From positions 1-41,278 of the forward strand of contig CAMDHP010000007.1 of NCBI GenBank assembly GCA_945898185.1: a stretch of 41,278 bases of DNA, written 5' to 3'. Both the position numbers and the translations under genes were made by a program. This stretch comes from Akkermansia muciniphila. Lineage in GTDB: Bacteria; Verrucomicrobiota; Verrucomicrobiia; Opitutales; Opitutaceae. This document shows, piece by piece, positions 8,218 to 15,834 of the stretch (the stretch's first letter is position 1; every line of letters starts with the position of its first letter). Under the pieces are notes generated by a model that did not search any database, was not told the DNA's origin, and worked only from the letters and a program-made list of their open reading frames with translations.

Positions 8218-9228
8218 CTAAGCCGGATCGGCGACCGGGGCGATGGGGCGGGTGAGCAGGGCGGTGTTCAGGCCTGGGAGGCGCTCGGAGAAAAGATCGG
8301 CGGGGTTGGCCTGGCGGAGAGCGCGCTGGACCATGCCCATCTTGGCGTCGAGGTTATCAATCATGCTCACGAAGACGGCCTCGGGCGTGGCGGCATAGAC
8401 CGCCGCGCCCCACTCGGGTTCGCCCTGGTGACTAAGGATAATGTGTTCAAGGCGTTCTAGGCGGTCGGCGTCGAGGCGGGCCTTGAGGCCGTGCTTGCGC
8501 GCGAGCTGATAGCCGAGGACCACGTGGCCTTGCAGGATGCCGCGGCGGCTGCGTTTGGTGGCGAGGGTGCCCTCGTATTCGATGGTTTTTCCTGTATCAT
8601 GAAGGAGGATACCGGCCATCGCGAGGTCGGCGTCCACCTCGCTGTAGAGCGGGAGCAGGGCTTTGCAGGCGCGGGCCATGTGGAGCGTGTGCTCGACTAG
8701 GCCGTGGCGGTAGGCGTGGTGCATGGCGACGGCGGCGGGCGCCCAGCGAAAGCTTTCCCCAATCTCCTCGAAGACGCTGCGCACCGTCATGCGCAGTTCG
8801 TCTTGGCTGATGGCGTCGATAAAAGTTTGGAACTCGGCCCAAAGCGCGGTGCCGTCCTCGGGTGCGCGCTCGACGAGGGCGTCCACCAGACCGGGCTCGG
8901 CGGCGAACTCCTCCTCAGTGAGCACGATGGCACGCAGGAGTTTTGGGGAGAAGCGGCCCTGGAAGGAATCCGAGCGGCCCTCGATGCGCACGACGGCGCC
9001 GTCACCGGCGTTTTTGATTAAGTCGAAAAACGGGCTGTCGCCAAAGACGGTGCAGCTAAACGAGCCGCCGCGGTCGCCGAGTTCGAGACTGAGGAAGGCG
9101 TTGCCGTTGGCGGCGGTTTTGATCTGGAGTTTTTTCACCACGAGCACGCTGGCGAAAGGTGCGCCGGCGTGGAGATCGGGCGACTTTAGTTCGCGGACGT
9201 TGAGAAGGGGTGGAGAGGAGTCGGCCAT
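8218..9228 (-). CDS. YhaM-like 3'-5' exonuclease (OB fold plus HD domain)
   Basis: A 336-residue protein with an N-terminal OB-fold nucleic acid-binding part (about 25-105, FASVLVVKKLQIKTAANGNAF) and a C-terminal HD metal-dependent phosphohydrolase domain: HH at 170-171, VEH (His180), LLHDTGKT with the HD pair at 210-211, and HIILSHQGEPEWG. This domain order is that of YhaM/CBF1 exoribonucleases of Bacillus and relatives, which trim RNA or single-stranded DNA from the 3' end. Activity is inferred from architecture. It converges on priA; the isochorismatase-like gene lies upstream with an 85-base gap. Confidence 0.85.
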   Translation of the reverse strand: MADSSPPLLNVRELKSPDLHAGAPFASVLVVKKLQIKTAANGNAFLSLELGDRGGSFSCTVFGDSPFFDLIKNAGDGAVVRIEGRSDSFQGRFSPKLLRAIVLTEEEFAAEPGLVDALVERAPEDGTALWAEFQTFIDAISQDELRMTVRSVFEEIGESFRWAPAAVAMHHAYRHGLVEHTLHMARACKALLPLYSEVDADLAMAGILLHDTGKTIEYEGTLATKRSRRGILQGHVVLGYQLARKHGLKARLDADRLERLEHIILSHQGEPEWGAAVYAATPEAVFVSMIDNLDAKMGMVQRALRQANPADLFSERLPGLNTALLTRPIAPVADPA

Positions 9229-9313
9229 GGATTAGAAGGGAGAAATGCGAATGACGAAAGACGGAGGACGGACGAAGCCGAACGAAGCGGGGGGGGCGGG
9301 GACGGGCGAGGGG

Positions 9314-10006
9314 CTACCTGCCGGCGGCTTTCACGAGTGCGGTGAAAGGTTTGAAGAAAGGGTGGCCGGCGTCGTGCAGCAGCGCGTAGAAGACAGATTC
9401 GACGGGCAACACATGAACGCCGGCGTGGCGAAGGGCGGAGATGCAGGCGGCGGAATCGGCGGAACGGCGGGCACCGACGGCATCCACGAGGACAGTCACT
9501 TGCAGACCGAAGCCCAGCGCGCCGAGTGCGGTTTGGTAAATGCAAATGGGAGTCTCGAGGCCGCAAAGGAGCAAGTGTTCGACCTTGGCGGCGTGCAGAT
9601 GGGCGGCGATGGCCTCATGGGAAAAGGCCGAGAAAGTATCCTTGGCAAACACGGTGGCGAGCGGGGCGAGTTTGCGCAGGCGTGGATCGGTGGGGCCGAG
9701 TTTGGCCGGAACCTGTTCGCTGAAAACGACCGGGATGCCGAGGCCGTGCGCGGCGGCGAGGGCAAGGCCGGCGCGAGCTCGAACGGAGGCGGCATCGACG
9801 GCGGAAAGCGCGCCGATAAGGGAGGTTTGCAGATCCACGGCGAGCAGGGCAGCGCCGGGGGCTGCGGACTCGGGGGCGGGCGGGATGGTGGCGCTCGCGG
9901 GGAAGTCGGAGGCGGAACTTGAGCTCACGTTCAAGTCTACGGGGGAGCGGCGGGGGAGGGCGGCGGGTTTCGCGGATGCGGCGGTAGATTTTCGGGAACG
10001 GGCCAT
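9314..10006 (-). CDS. Isochorismatase-like cysteine hydrolase
   Basis: A 230-residue member of the isochorismatase-like superfamily with the Asp-Lys-Cys triad visible: LLAVDLQ (Asp58), FAKDTFSAF (Lys122) and GLETPICIYQTA (Cys155). The C-terminal pattern HDAGHPFFKPFTALVK resembles the ISOC2/YcaC branch, whose substrates are mostly unknown; this is not an enterobactin enzyme by context. The first 50 residues are low-complexity Ala/Ser/Pro, and residues about 23-29 (VDLNVSS) are encoded by a copy of the dispersed palindromic repeat. The true start could lie further in, just before GAALLAVDLQ. It is 22 bases downstream of the metallophosphatase gene, likely co-transcribed. Confidence 0.85.
   Translation of the reverse strand: MARSRKSTAASAKPAALPRRSPVDLNVSSSSASDFPASATIPPAPESAAPGAALLAVDLQTSLIGALSAVDAASVRARAGLALAAAHGLGIPVVFSEQVPAKLGPTDPRLRKLAPLATVFAKDTFSAFSHEAIAAHLHAAKVEHLLLCGLETPICIYQTALGALGFGLQVTVLVDAVGARRSADSAACISALRHAGVHVLPVESVFYALLHDAGHPFFKPFTALVKAAGR
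9918..9935 (+). repeat. REP-like palindrome, copy 4, inside a coding region
   Basis: The sequence CTTGAGCtcacGTTCAAG has one stem mismatch and the tail tctacggggg. It lies within the N-terminal low-complexity extension of the isochorismatase-like gene, in frame, adding a DLNVSS-type peptide when read on the minus strand. Confidence 0.75.
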
Positions 10007-10028
10007 GGTGGAACGAGTGGGTGGCGGC

Positions 10029-10688
10029 TTAAGAGAAATAGCGACGGCGGGCCTTGACCTGAACGAAACGACGGTCGGGCAGCAGGTAGGCGGTGAGGTG
10101 GCCGCCCATCACGCACGCGGTGTCGAGGCCGACAGACCACTTGAGCTTGTAGATATCGGGGCGCGGGGTGTGGCCGTAGACGACGAAGGGCGGGCCGTTC
10201 CAGCAATCGGCCCAAAGGCGACCGTCGGGGCAGTCGGCGCGTTTGCGAGGGCGGCCCTCTTCGTCAATGACCTGGATGCGAGTGACGACGGCGGCGGGTT
10301 GTTTTGACCACGTCTCGTTGGGAATGAACCCACCGTGGACGAATACGGTATTCAACTCCGGAACCTCGTGGGTGAGGGGCATCTTTTCGAGGTAGGCCCA
10401 GTGTTCTGGGCGAAGCTGGTTGGAGGTGGCCTCGTCGGTTTCCTTGAGAAGCGAACGGTCCCCGGTGCGGCGAAACTCGAGCAGGCGCCGCTCGTGGTTT
10501 CCAAGAAGGGAGAGAGCGCGGTTTTCGATCGCGAGATCTATGACGCGGGCGCTATCGGGGCCGCGATTCACCAAGTCGCCGAGCAGGATGAGCTGATCAT
10601 CCGGAGTGAGGGCGACCCGCTCCAGGAGCTCGGCGAATTCGAGGTGACACCCATGGATGTCGCCGATGGCGATGATGCGTCCGTTCAT
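10029..10688 (-). CDS. Calcineurin-like metallophosphatase
   Basis: A 219-residue metallophosphoesterase with the dimetal signatures in order: GDIHG near the start, GDLVNRGPDS and GNHE, then VFVHGGF and VYGHTP histidine motifs. The closest patterns are the Ser/Thr protein phosphatase PrpA/ApaH-like group, so substrates may be phosphoproteins or diadenosine polyphosphates; sequence alone does not decide. It starts at ATG 10688, 63 bases from the divergent unknown gene at 10752, and is followed after 22 bases by the isochorismatase-like gene. Confidence 0.88.
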   Translation of the reverse strand: MNGRIIAIGDIHGCHLEFAELLERVALTPDDQLILLGDLVNRGPDSARVIDLAIENRALSLLGNHERRLLEFRRTGDRSLLKETDEATSNQLRPEHWAYLEKMPLTHEVPELNTVFVHGGFIPNETWSKQPAAVVTRIQVIDEEGRPRKRADCPDGRLWADCWNGPPFVVYGHTPRPDIYKLKWSVGLDTACVMGGHLTAYLLPDRRFVQVKARRRYFS

Positions 10689-10751
10689 TCGTGGGCGTAG
10701 GAGATTGTGCTAGCGTCGTCCGCCTTCGAACGTAAACAAGAAAGCTCACCT

Positions 10752-11333
10752 ATGGATCTCACTTTACAATCGCTGTCCCCGCGCTGCCACTTGACCGGAC
10801 ACGGTTTCGCCGAGGGTGAGCGGGTGGTGAGTTTCCTCGTGCGCGACGTCTCCCAAGGCGGCGCGGTGGTGCGCTACGATGTCGCGGAAGCGACGCAGGC
10901 CGATTTTATGACGCCGGGTCCGGTGGCCTGCCGCTGGGTGCAGCTCTTTAAAGCACGCAAAGCCGAGGATAATGCGGAGCGCACCTTGAAGCTCACGGCT
11001 GAGACTCTGTTTCTCGCGCTCTCCGATCCGGCAAACGAGCGCACGACCGAGAACGAGCGCCTCCTCCAAGTGCTGGCGTTAATGTTGGAACGTAAACGCG
11101 TTTTGAGACCGAAAGGGCGCAGCGCGGACCGACGCCGCTTCGTTTACGAGCACGCAAAGCTGCACAGCCTGCACGAGATCGAGGCGGCGGAGCTGAGCCC
11201 GGAGTTTTTTCTTTCGATCCAGGAGCAACTGGCCGCGTTGGTCGGTGGTAGCGGCGGTGGCGCAGCGTCTGCCGCCGGGGATGCGGCGAAGAAGTCAGAT
11301 GCCGCGAGCGGGAGAGCCGGAGACGGAACTTGA
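10752..11333 (+). CDS. Conserved-looking protein of unknown function
   Basis: A 193-residue soluble protein. It opens with RCHLTGHGFAEGERVVSFLV, a C-x2-TG-x-x-F-x-x-G pattern I associate with uncharacterised proteins of Verrucomicrobia and Planctomycetes. A conserved-looking core follows (CRWVQLFKA, then LLQVLALMLERKRVLRPKG and HSLHEIEAAELSPEFFLSIQEQL), and the tail is Gly/Ala-rich. No catalytic motif, signal peptide or membrane segment is visible. ATG 10752 is chosen over an upstream start because the extra residues look non-coding. The stop codon TGA (11331-11333) lies inside the first arm of a dispersed palindrome, so the repeat has defined or trimmed the C-terminus. Confidence 0.7.
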   Translation: MDLTLQSLSPRCHLTGHGFAEGERVVSFLVRDVSQGGAVVRYDVAEATQADFMTPGPVACRWVQLFKARKAEDNAERTLKLTAETLFLALSDPANERTTENERLLQVLALMLERKRVLRPKGRSADRRRFVYEHAKLHSLHEIEAAELSPEFFLSIQEQLAALVGGSGGGAASAAGDAAKKSDAASGRAGDGT

Positions 11334-11346
11334 ACTCACGATCAAG
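11329..11346 (+). repeat. REP-like palindrome, copy 5, supplies a stop codon
   Basis: The sequence CTTGAACtcacGATCAAG has one stem mismatch and the tail ccttcgggga. The TGA in its left arm terminates the unknown gene at 10752-11333. It lies about 75 bases upstream of msrB. Confidence 0.8.
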
Positions 11347-11420
11347 CCTTCGGGGATAGCGGCGGCGGCAGGTTGAGTGGTCGGAGTTGCGCCGGGGCGG
11401 AGTCGCGGCATGGTGCCGGC

Positions 11421-11933
11421 ATGGACTCCGAAACGCCTTCTCGCTCTGCCTGCGGTCTGCCCTCGCAAGTCGTCATTGCCCACGCGGGTCGCGCGGTCGA
11501 AAAGTCCATCGAACAATGGCGGGCCGCGCTGAGCCCGGAGCAGTTTCGCGTGACGCGTCTGCAAGGCACCGAGCCACCGTTCCGGAATGCCTTCTACGAC
11601 CACCACGAAGACGGAGTGTATTTCTCGGTTTGTAGCGACACCCCGCTCTTCGATAGCCGCGATAAATTTGAGAGCGGCACGGGCTGGCCGAGTTTTACGC
11701 GCGGGATCGAGCCGGCTTTTGTCGAAGAGCAGGTGGACACCAGCCACGGCATGAGGCGGGTGGAGGTGCATTGCGCGGTGGATGGCGCGCACCTCGGCCA
11801 TGTTTTCGAGGACGGTCCGCGCCCGACGGGGCTGCGTTTTTGCATCAACTCCGCTTCGCTGCGCTTTGTGGCCCGGGCCGACTATGAGGTTTGGGTGAAG
11901 GCGCGCTCGGCAATGCCGGAGGGCAAGGTTTGA
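11421..11933 (+). CDS. msrB: Peptide methionine (R)-S-oxide reductase, zinc-less type
   Basis: MsrB repairs oxidised methionine (the R isomer of the sulfoxide) in proteins. The 170-residue protein has the family core: PLFDSRDKFESGTGWPSF, GAHLGHVFEDGP and the catalytic cysteine motif RFCINSASLRF (Cys141). Both CxxC zinc pairs are broken: one aligned position is FSVCSD and the other is HCAVDG. The position often holding a resolving cysteine is threonine (SGTGWPSF). Cys71 or Cys118 might take that role (inference). ATG 11421 is chosen; the longer frame adds non-family sequence. Its stop overlaps the menA start. Confidence 0.93.
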   Translation: MDSETPSRSACGLPSQVVIAHAGRAVEKSIEQWRAALSPEQFRVTRLQGTEPPFRNAFYDHHEDGVYFSVCSDTPLFDSRDKFESGTGWPSFTRGIEPAFVEEQVDTSHGMRRVEVHCAVDGAHLGHVFEDGPRPTGLRFCINSASLRFVARADYEVWVKARSAMPEGKV

Positions 11934-12814
11934 AGTTCAGAATATGGATCGAAGCGGCCAGGCCGCGCACCCTGCCGGCGGCGCTCGCACCCGTGTGCGC
12001 GGGGACGGCGGTGGCGGCGCGGCAGGACGCATTGAACTGGCCGGCGGCGGCGGCGTGTCTTGGTTTCGCGTTGCTGGTGCAGATCGGCACGAATTTCGCT
12101 AACGACTACTACGATTTTTTGAAAGGTGCCGACACGGCGGAGCGCGTCGGGCCGCGTCGGGCGGTGGCGAGCGGGCTGATCGCGCCGCGCACGATGAAGG
12201 CGGCGATGATTGCGGTGTTTACGGCCGCGTTCGCGATCGGGCTCACTTTGCTAGGCTTCGGCGGCTGGCCGCTGCTGGTTATCGGGGTTGCGAGCATCCT
12301 GTGTGGCGTGGCCTACACGGGCGGGCCCTATCCTCTGGCCTACCACGGGCTGGGTGACGTGTTCGTGCTGGTGTTTTTCGGCTTCGTGGCGGTGGGTGCG
12401 ACGGCCTTTGTGCAGATCGGTTCGCTAACGACGACGGCGCTGATCGCGGGCGCCGGGGTTGGGGGGCTGGCGGCAAATATTCTGGTGGTTAACAATTATC
12501 GCGACGTAGAGACGGACGCGAAGGCGGGCAAACGCACGCTGGTGGTGAAGTGGGGGCGTGGATACGCGCGGGCGCAGTTCGCGGCGGCGCATTGGATGGC
12601 GGCGGGCGTGCCGCTGGTGCTTGGCTGGCGGGGCGGGGCGAATCGTGTGGCAGCGGTCGGAGTGGCACTGGCCGCAGGAGTGGCGGCGCTTCTTCAAATC
12701 CGGGAGTTGCGGCGGGCGCAGAGTCCGGCGGAGTGCATCGCTCTGCTCGGCAAAACGGGTCGCTGGCTGGCGGCTTACGGCCTGATGCTCAGTGCGGCGA
12801 TTTGGGTGCGTTGA
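11930..12814 (+). CDS. menA: 1,4-dihydroxy-2-naphthoate prenyltransferase MenA
   Basis: MenA attaches the polyprenyl tail to 1,4-dihydroxy-2-naphthoate in menaquinone synthesis at the membrane. The 294-residue protein is a UbiA-family polytopic membrane protein with the first Asp-rich motif NDYYDFLKGAD, the MenA signature ERVGPRRAVASGLI, and the second NNYRDVETDAKAGKRTL. About eight to nine hydrophobic segments are visible. The start is best placed at TTG 11930, which overlaps the msrB stop (TTGA) and is preceded at good spacing by a GGAGG ribosome-binding site (about 11918-11923). No other menaquinone gene lies in the window. Coupling to msrB is clear from the overlap. Confidence 0.93.
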   Translation: MKFRIWIEAARPRTLPAALAPVCAGTAVAARQDALNWPAAAACLGFALLVQIGTNFANDYYDFLKGADTAERVGPRRAVASGLIAPRTMKAAMIAVFTAAFAIGLTLLGFGGWPLLVIGVASILCGVAYTGGPYPLAYHGLGDVFVLVFFGFVAVGATAFVQIGSLTTTALIAGAGVGGLAANILVVNNYRDVETDAKAGKRTLVVKWGRGYARAQFAAAHWMAAGVPLVLGWRGGANRVAAVGVALAAGVAALLQIRELRRAQSPAECIALLGKTGRWLAAYGLMLSAAIWVR

Positions 12815-12877
12815 GGAGCTCGCTCGGTGCAGTTCGGAAGGTGGAGCGGACGGTGCGGCAGTAACGCACCCGAGCCA

Positions 12878-12900
12878 TTGAATCACGTCCAATCCTACGC
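12878..12900 (+). repeat. REP-like palindrome, diverged copy 6
   Basis: TTGAATCACGTCCAATCC with the tail tacgc resembles the family core TTGAACTCACGTTCAAG plus cctacgc, with one base deleted and a few changes. Its 12-base stretch 12884-12895 is exactly complementary to 12934-12945. Confidence 0.65.
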
Positions 12901-12933
12901 GACCCCCGGGCTTAGGACGGTGAAGTTCGGACG

Positions 12934-12945
12934 GGATTGGACGTG
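12934..12945 (-). repeat. Inverted partner of diverged repeat copy
   Basis: GGATTGGACGTG is the perfect reverse complement of 12884-12895, with 38 bases between. Together with outer complementary gcaccc and gggtgc it can form a long hairpin, like paired REP elements in inverted orientation. Confidence 0.65.
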
Positions 12946-13264
12946 TTTGGGTGCGCCGTTTTTCAATCCGCTGATGGCGGTTGACGGAGCGGGAGTGAGA
13001 CCTAGTTTGCCGACGACGCCCTGCAGTGTTCGAGGTGTTCTTTATACGCTCTTTGCCTTTGAATCATAACGGGATCCATTCAACCGCGCGCACTCAGCTT
13101 GGCCGTTAATCGGACAGCTAACCAGCGCATGGCGGATCCCACCTTAACTTAAAAAGGTTAAAGCCTTTGAGCATACGGCACAGGCGGGGCGTCACCTCTG
13201 CTTTTTCCCCCCTCGGTGCCGGCGCCGAAGGACGCCAGCCCGCGGGCAGGTCACGATCCCCGGG

Positions 13265-15226
13265 TCATTTTGAGCCTGCTTTCGGGCGGCTTTTTTTTAT
13301 GGGGACGGGTTGCTCGATGTTGAGGTAAGTCTTGGCCATCATCTGGCTCTCGTAGAACTCGAGCAGGCGCACGCCCTCGCGGGGTTTGACGAGGTCTTGT
13401 TTGGTGGCGGTGTCGATCTGCACCTTGATGCGGCGGCAGAGCTCCTCCCACTTGTATTGCACGCTGTCGATGACCTCGCTCATGCGCACGCCGCTGAGGG
13501 TTTCCTCGATGTAGTAGCCGTTGGGCTCGTCGTTTTCGAGGAACACGTGGACCTCGTTGACGCGGCCGAAGAGGTTATGGAGATCGCCCATGATGTCCTG
13601 ATACGCGCCGGTGAGGAACACTCCTAGGTAGTAGGGCTTGCCGTTGAGCGGATGGAGCTGGAGGTAGTCCTTGGTGTCCTGGAGGTCAATGAAAGTGCCG
13701 ATCTTGCCGTCGGAGTCGCAAGTGATGTCCACGAGAGTGGCGTTGACCGAAGGGAGTTCCTTGAGGCGGTGAAGCGGGGCGATGGGGAAGAGTTGCTTAA
13801 GCGCCCAGTGGTCAAGGAGGGACTGGAACACCGAGAAGTTGCAGACGTATTGGTCGGCGAGGAGCTTGTTAAGATCGCGCAGTTCCTCTGGAACGTAGCC
13901 GGCGTTGCGGGTTTCCTGTGCGATCTGTTCGCAGACCTGCCAGAAAATGGATTCGGCGGCGGCGCGATTTTCGAGGTCGAGGTAGCCAAGGTTGAAGAGC
14001 GAAAAAGCCTCCTCTTTTTTCTGGGTGGCGTCGTGAAAGCGCTCGAGTCGGCCGAGCTTGTGCCGGTTGCGCAGGAGGGTTTCGAGATCGGTGACGACCT
14101 TGTGCTTAACCTTTGGCTGGTGCTGGACGCCGAGGGTTTCACGTTTGTTGATGCGCTCGAAGACCTCGACCACGAGCATGGCGTGAGGGGCGACGATGGC
14201 GCGGCCGGACTCGGAGACGAGATTCGGAACCGGAACGCCCATGCTGTCGCAGATGTCGCGCACGTTGGCGACGACGTCGCGGGCGTATTCGGCCATGGTG
14301 TAGTTCATTGACGATTCGTAGTTCGTGCGGGAACCGTCGTAGTCAATGCCCAGGCCGCCGCCCACATCGAGGTAGCCCATGGGAAAACCTATTTTGGCGA
14401 GCTGGCAGTAGAAGCGCGAGGCCTCGATGACGGCATTCTTGATCGTGAGGATGTTCGGGACCTGCGAGCCGATGTGGAAGTGGACGAGCTTCAGTGCGGA
14501 CGTGAGCTTGGCTTTGCGGAGTTTTTCGCAGGCGAAAAGGATCTCGGCGGTGTTGAGGCCGAACTTTGCGTTATCGCCGGAGGAAGAGGACCATTTACCC
14601 TCGCCGCGGGTTTGGAGTTTGGCGCGAAACCCGATGAGCGGGTCAACGCCGACCTCGGCTGCGACGCGGATAATGTCGTCCACCTCGCTCAGTTGCTCGA
14701 CGACGATGATGATTTTCTTCCCCAGTTTTCGGCCGAGCAGGGCGATGCGGATGTAATCGTGGTCCTTGTAGCCGTTGCAGATGATGAGCGAGTTCGCCCC
14801 CTCGTGCATCGCGAGGGCGATCATGAGCTCAGGCTTGGACCCGGCTTCGAGGCCGTAGTTGTAGCCATCGCTGGCGGAGACGATTTCCTCGACGACCTCG
14901 CGGAGCTGGTTGACCTTAATGGGGAAAACGCCGCGGTATTCGCCCTCGTAGGCCTCGTCCTTTATCGCTTTGCGGAAGAGCTCGTTAAGCTGGGTGACGC
15001 GATGGCGGAGCAAGTCTTGGAAACGGATGACCAGCGGGGCTTTGAGGCCCATGCTCACGGCCTCGTCAACGATGTCCATCACACGGATGGAAGTGCCGTC
15101 CGCGAGGGGCTGCACGGCGACGGTGCCATCCTCTTCGACGGCGAAATGGCCGCCGCCCCAGCGTTTGAAGCCGTAGAGCTCTTCGGATTGGGCGGAGGAC
15201 CAGGCGGGGGAGGATTTGCTTTTCAC
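13265..15226 (-). CDS. speA: Biosynthetic arginine decarboxylase SpeA
   Basis: SpeA converts arginine to agmatine, the first step of a putrescine route. The 653-residue protein (E. coli SpeA is 658) has the fold III PLP-enzyme barrel with the lysine motif VFPIKVNQ, HFHIGSQVPN, DVGGGLGIDYDGS and the late active-site stretch VDITCDSDGKIGTFID. GTG 15226 begins VKSKSSPAWSSAQSEELYG, where family similarity starts. A GTG at 15274 is an alternative, and the frame is open further up but would run into yajC. No speB is in the window. It is divergent from yajC, with about 97 bases between starts. Confidence 0.95.
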   Translation of the reverse strand: MKSKSSPAWSSAQSEELYGFKRWGGGHFAVEEDGTVAVQPLADGTSIRVMDIVDEAVSMGLKAPLVIRFQDLLRHRVTQLNELFRKAIKDEAYEGEYRGVFPIKVNQLREVVEEIVSASDGYNYGLEAGSKPELMIALAMHEGANSLIICNGYKDHDYIRIALLGRKLGKKIIIVVEQLSEVDDIIRVAAEVGVDPLIGFRAKLQTRGEGKWSSSSGDNAKFGLNTAEILFACEKLRKAKLTSALKLVHFHIGSQVPNILTIKNAVIEASRFYCQLAKIGFPMGYLDVGGGLGIDYDGSRTNYESSMNYTMAEYARDVVANVRDICDSMGVPVPNLVSESGRAIVAPHAMLVVEVFERINKRETLGVQHQPKVKHKVVTDLETLLRNRHKLGRLERFHDATQKKEEAFSLFNLGYLDLENRAAAESIFWQVCEQIAQETRNAGYVPEELRDLNKLLADQYVCNFSVFQSLLDHWALKQLFPIAPLHRLKELPSVNATLVDITCDSDGKIGTFIDLQDTKDYLQLHPLNGKPYYLGVFLTGAYQDIMGDLHNLFGRVNEVHVFLENDEPNGYYIEETLSGVRMSEVIDSVQYKWEELCRRIKVQIDTATKQDLVKPREGVRLLEFYESQMMAKTYLNIEQPVPIKKSRPKAGSK

Positions 15227-15323
15227 AGATTGAGAGTGGGACGGGTTATGGCTTGCGTTCCTAAATGCGGACACGGTTATCTGGCGATTCCTCGCCTGAA
15301 TATCACGACAAGCAATTCTGAAA

Positions 15324-15662
15324 ATGACCCACTCCACTGATTCCTTCCTCTTCGTTGCCCAAGCCGCGCCCGGCGTCAGCCCCAATGCCGGTGTGATGAA
15401 CATGATTTTCATCGGACTGATGTTTGCCGCGATGTGGTTCCTGATCATCGCTCCCCAGCGCAAAAAGCAGAAGGAGCACGCCAAGCTCATCTCCGAACTC
15501 GATACCGGTGACGAGATCCTCACCGCGGGCGGAATCTACGGCGAGATCACCAACAAGAAAGACGATCGTTTCGTCGTTCGCATTGCCGACGGCGTTAAGA
15601 TCGAGGTTGGGAAAGCTTTCGTCCAATCCGTGGTGAGCAAATCCGGTTCGGTTAAGACCTAA
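15324..15662 (+). CDS. yajC: Sec translocon accessory protein YajC
   Basis: YajC associates with SecDF at the protein-export channel. The 112-residue protein has one membrane helix near residues 25-43 (MIFIGLMFAAMWFLIIAPQRKKQKEH, described in part) followed by the conserved cytoplasmic core ISELDTGDEILTAGGIYGEI and a basic/acidic tail. The length and layout are normal. It is followed by secDF after 172 bases, the classic yajC-secDF order, although the gap leaves room for a separate promoter. Confidence 0.95.
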   Translation: MTHSTDSFLFVAQAAPGVSPNAGVMNMIFIGLMFAAMWFLIIAPQRKKQKEHAKLISELDTGDEILTAGGIYGEITNKKDDRFVVRIADGVKIEVGKAFVQSVVSKSGSVKT

Positions 15663-15834
15663 GTCCCTGTCCGTTTTTCGCGCCATCGGTGGATCGCCGG
15701 CGTCGCCTTGTTTTTGCCCTGGCCTCCAGCGATTCCGTCTCCTGCCCCTTTTCGCCGCCTCTTTTCCTCTGGCTTTGACAGCGCCTTTTCAAGGACTGCC
15801 GAACTCCTCACTTTTTTAACTAAACAAAACCACC

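Larger units (their letters stand above)
12815..13264. other. 450-base gap with inverted repeats between menA and speA
   Basis: No supported gene lies in this gap, which is between the convergent ends of menA and speA. It holds an inverted pair of diverged palindromic repeat copies (12884-12895 and 12934-12945), a GGGATCC/GGATCCC inverted repeat (13071-13077 and 13134-13140), and GC-rich dyads near 13213-13256 that could help end speA transcription, though without a T-run on the minus strand. An 80-codon open frame on plus reads through the repeats and is not supported. Confidence 0.6.

Noticed and set aside
12827-13069. 80-codon frame after menA
   Set aside because: It reads through the inverted repeat pair, has no ribosome-binding site and no family resemblance.
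15775-15780. TTGACA as a secDF -35 box
   Set aside because: No acceptable -10 sequence lies 16-18 bases downstream.
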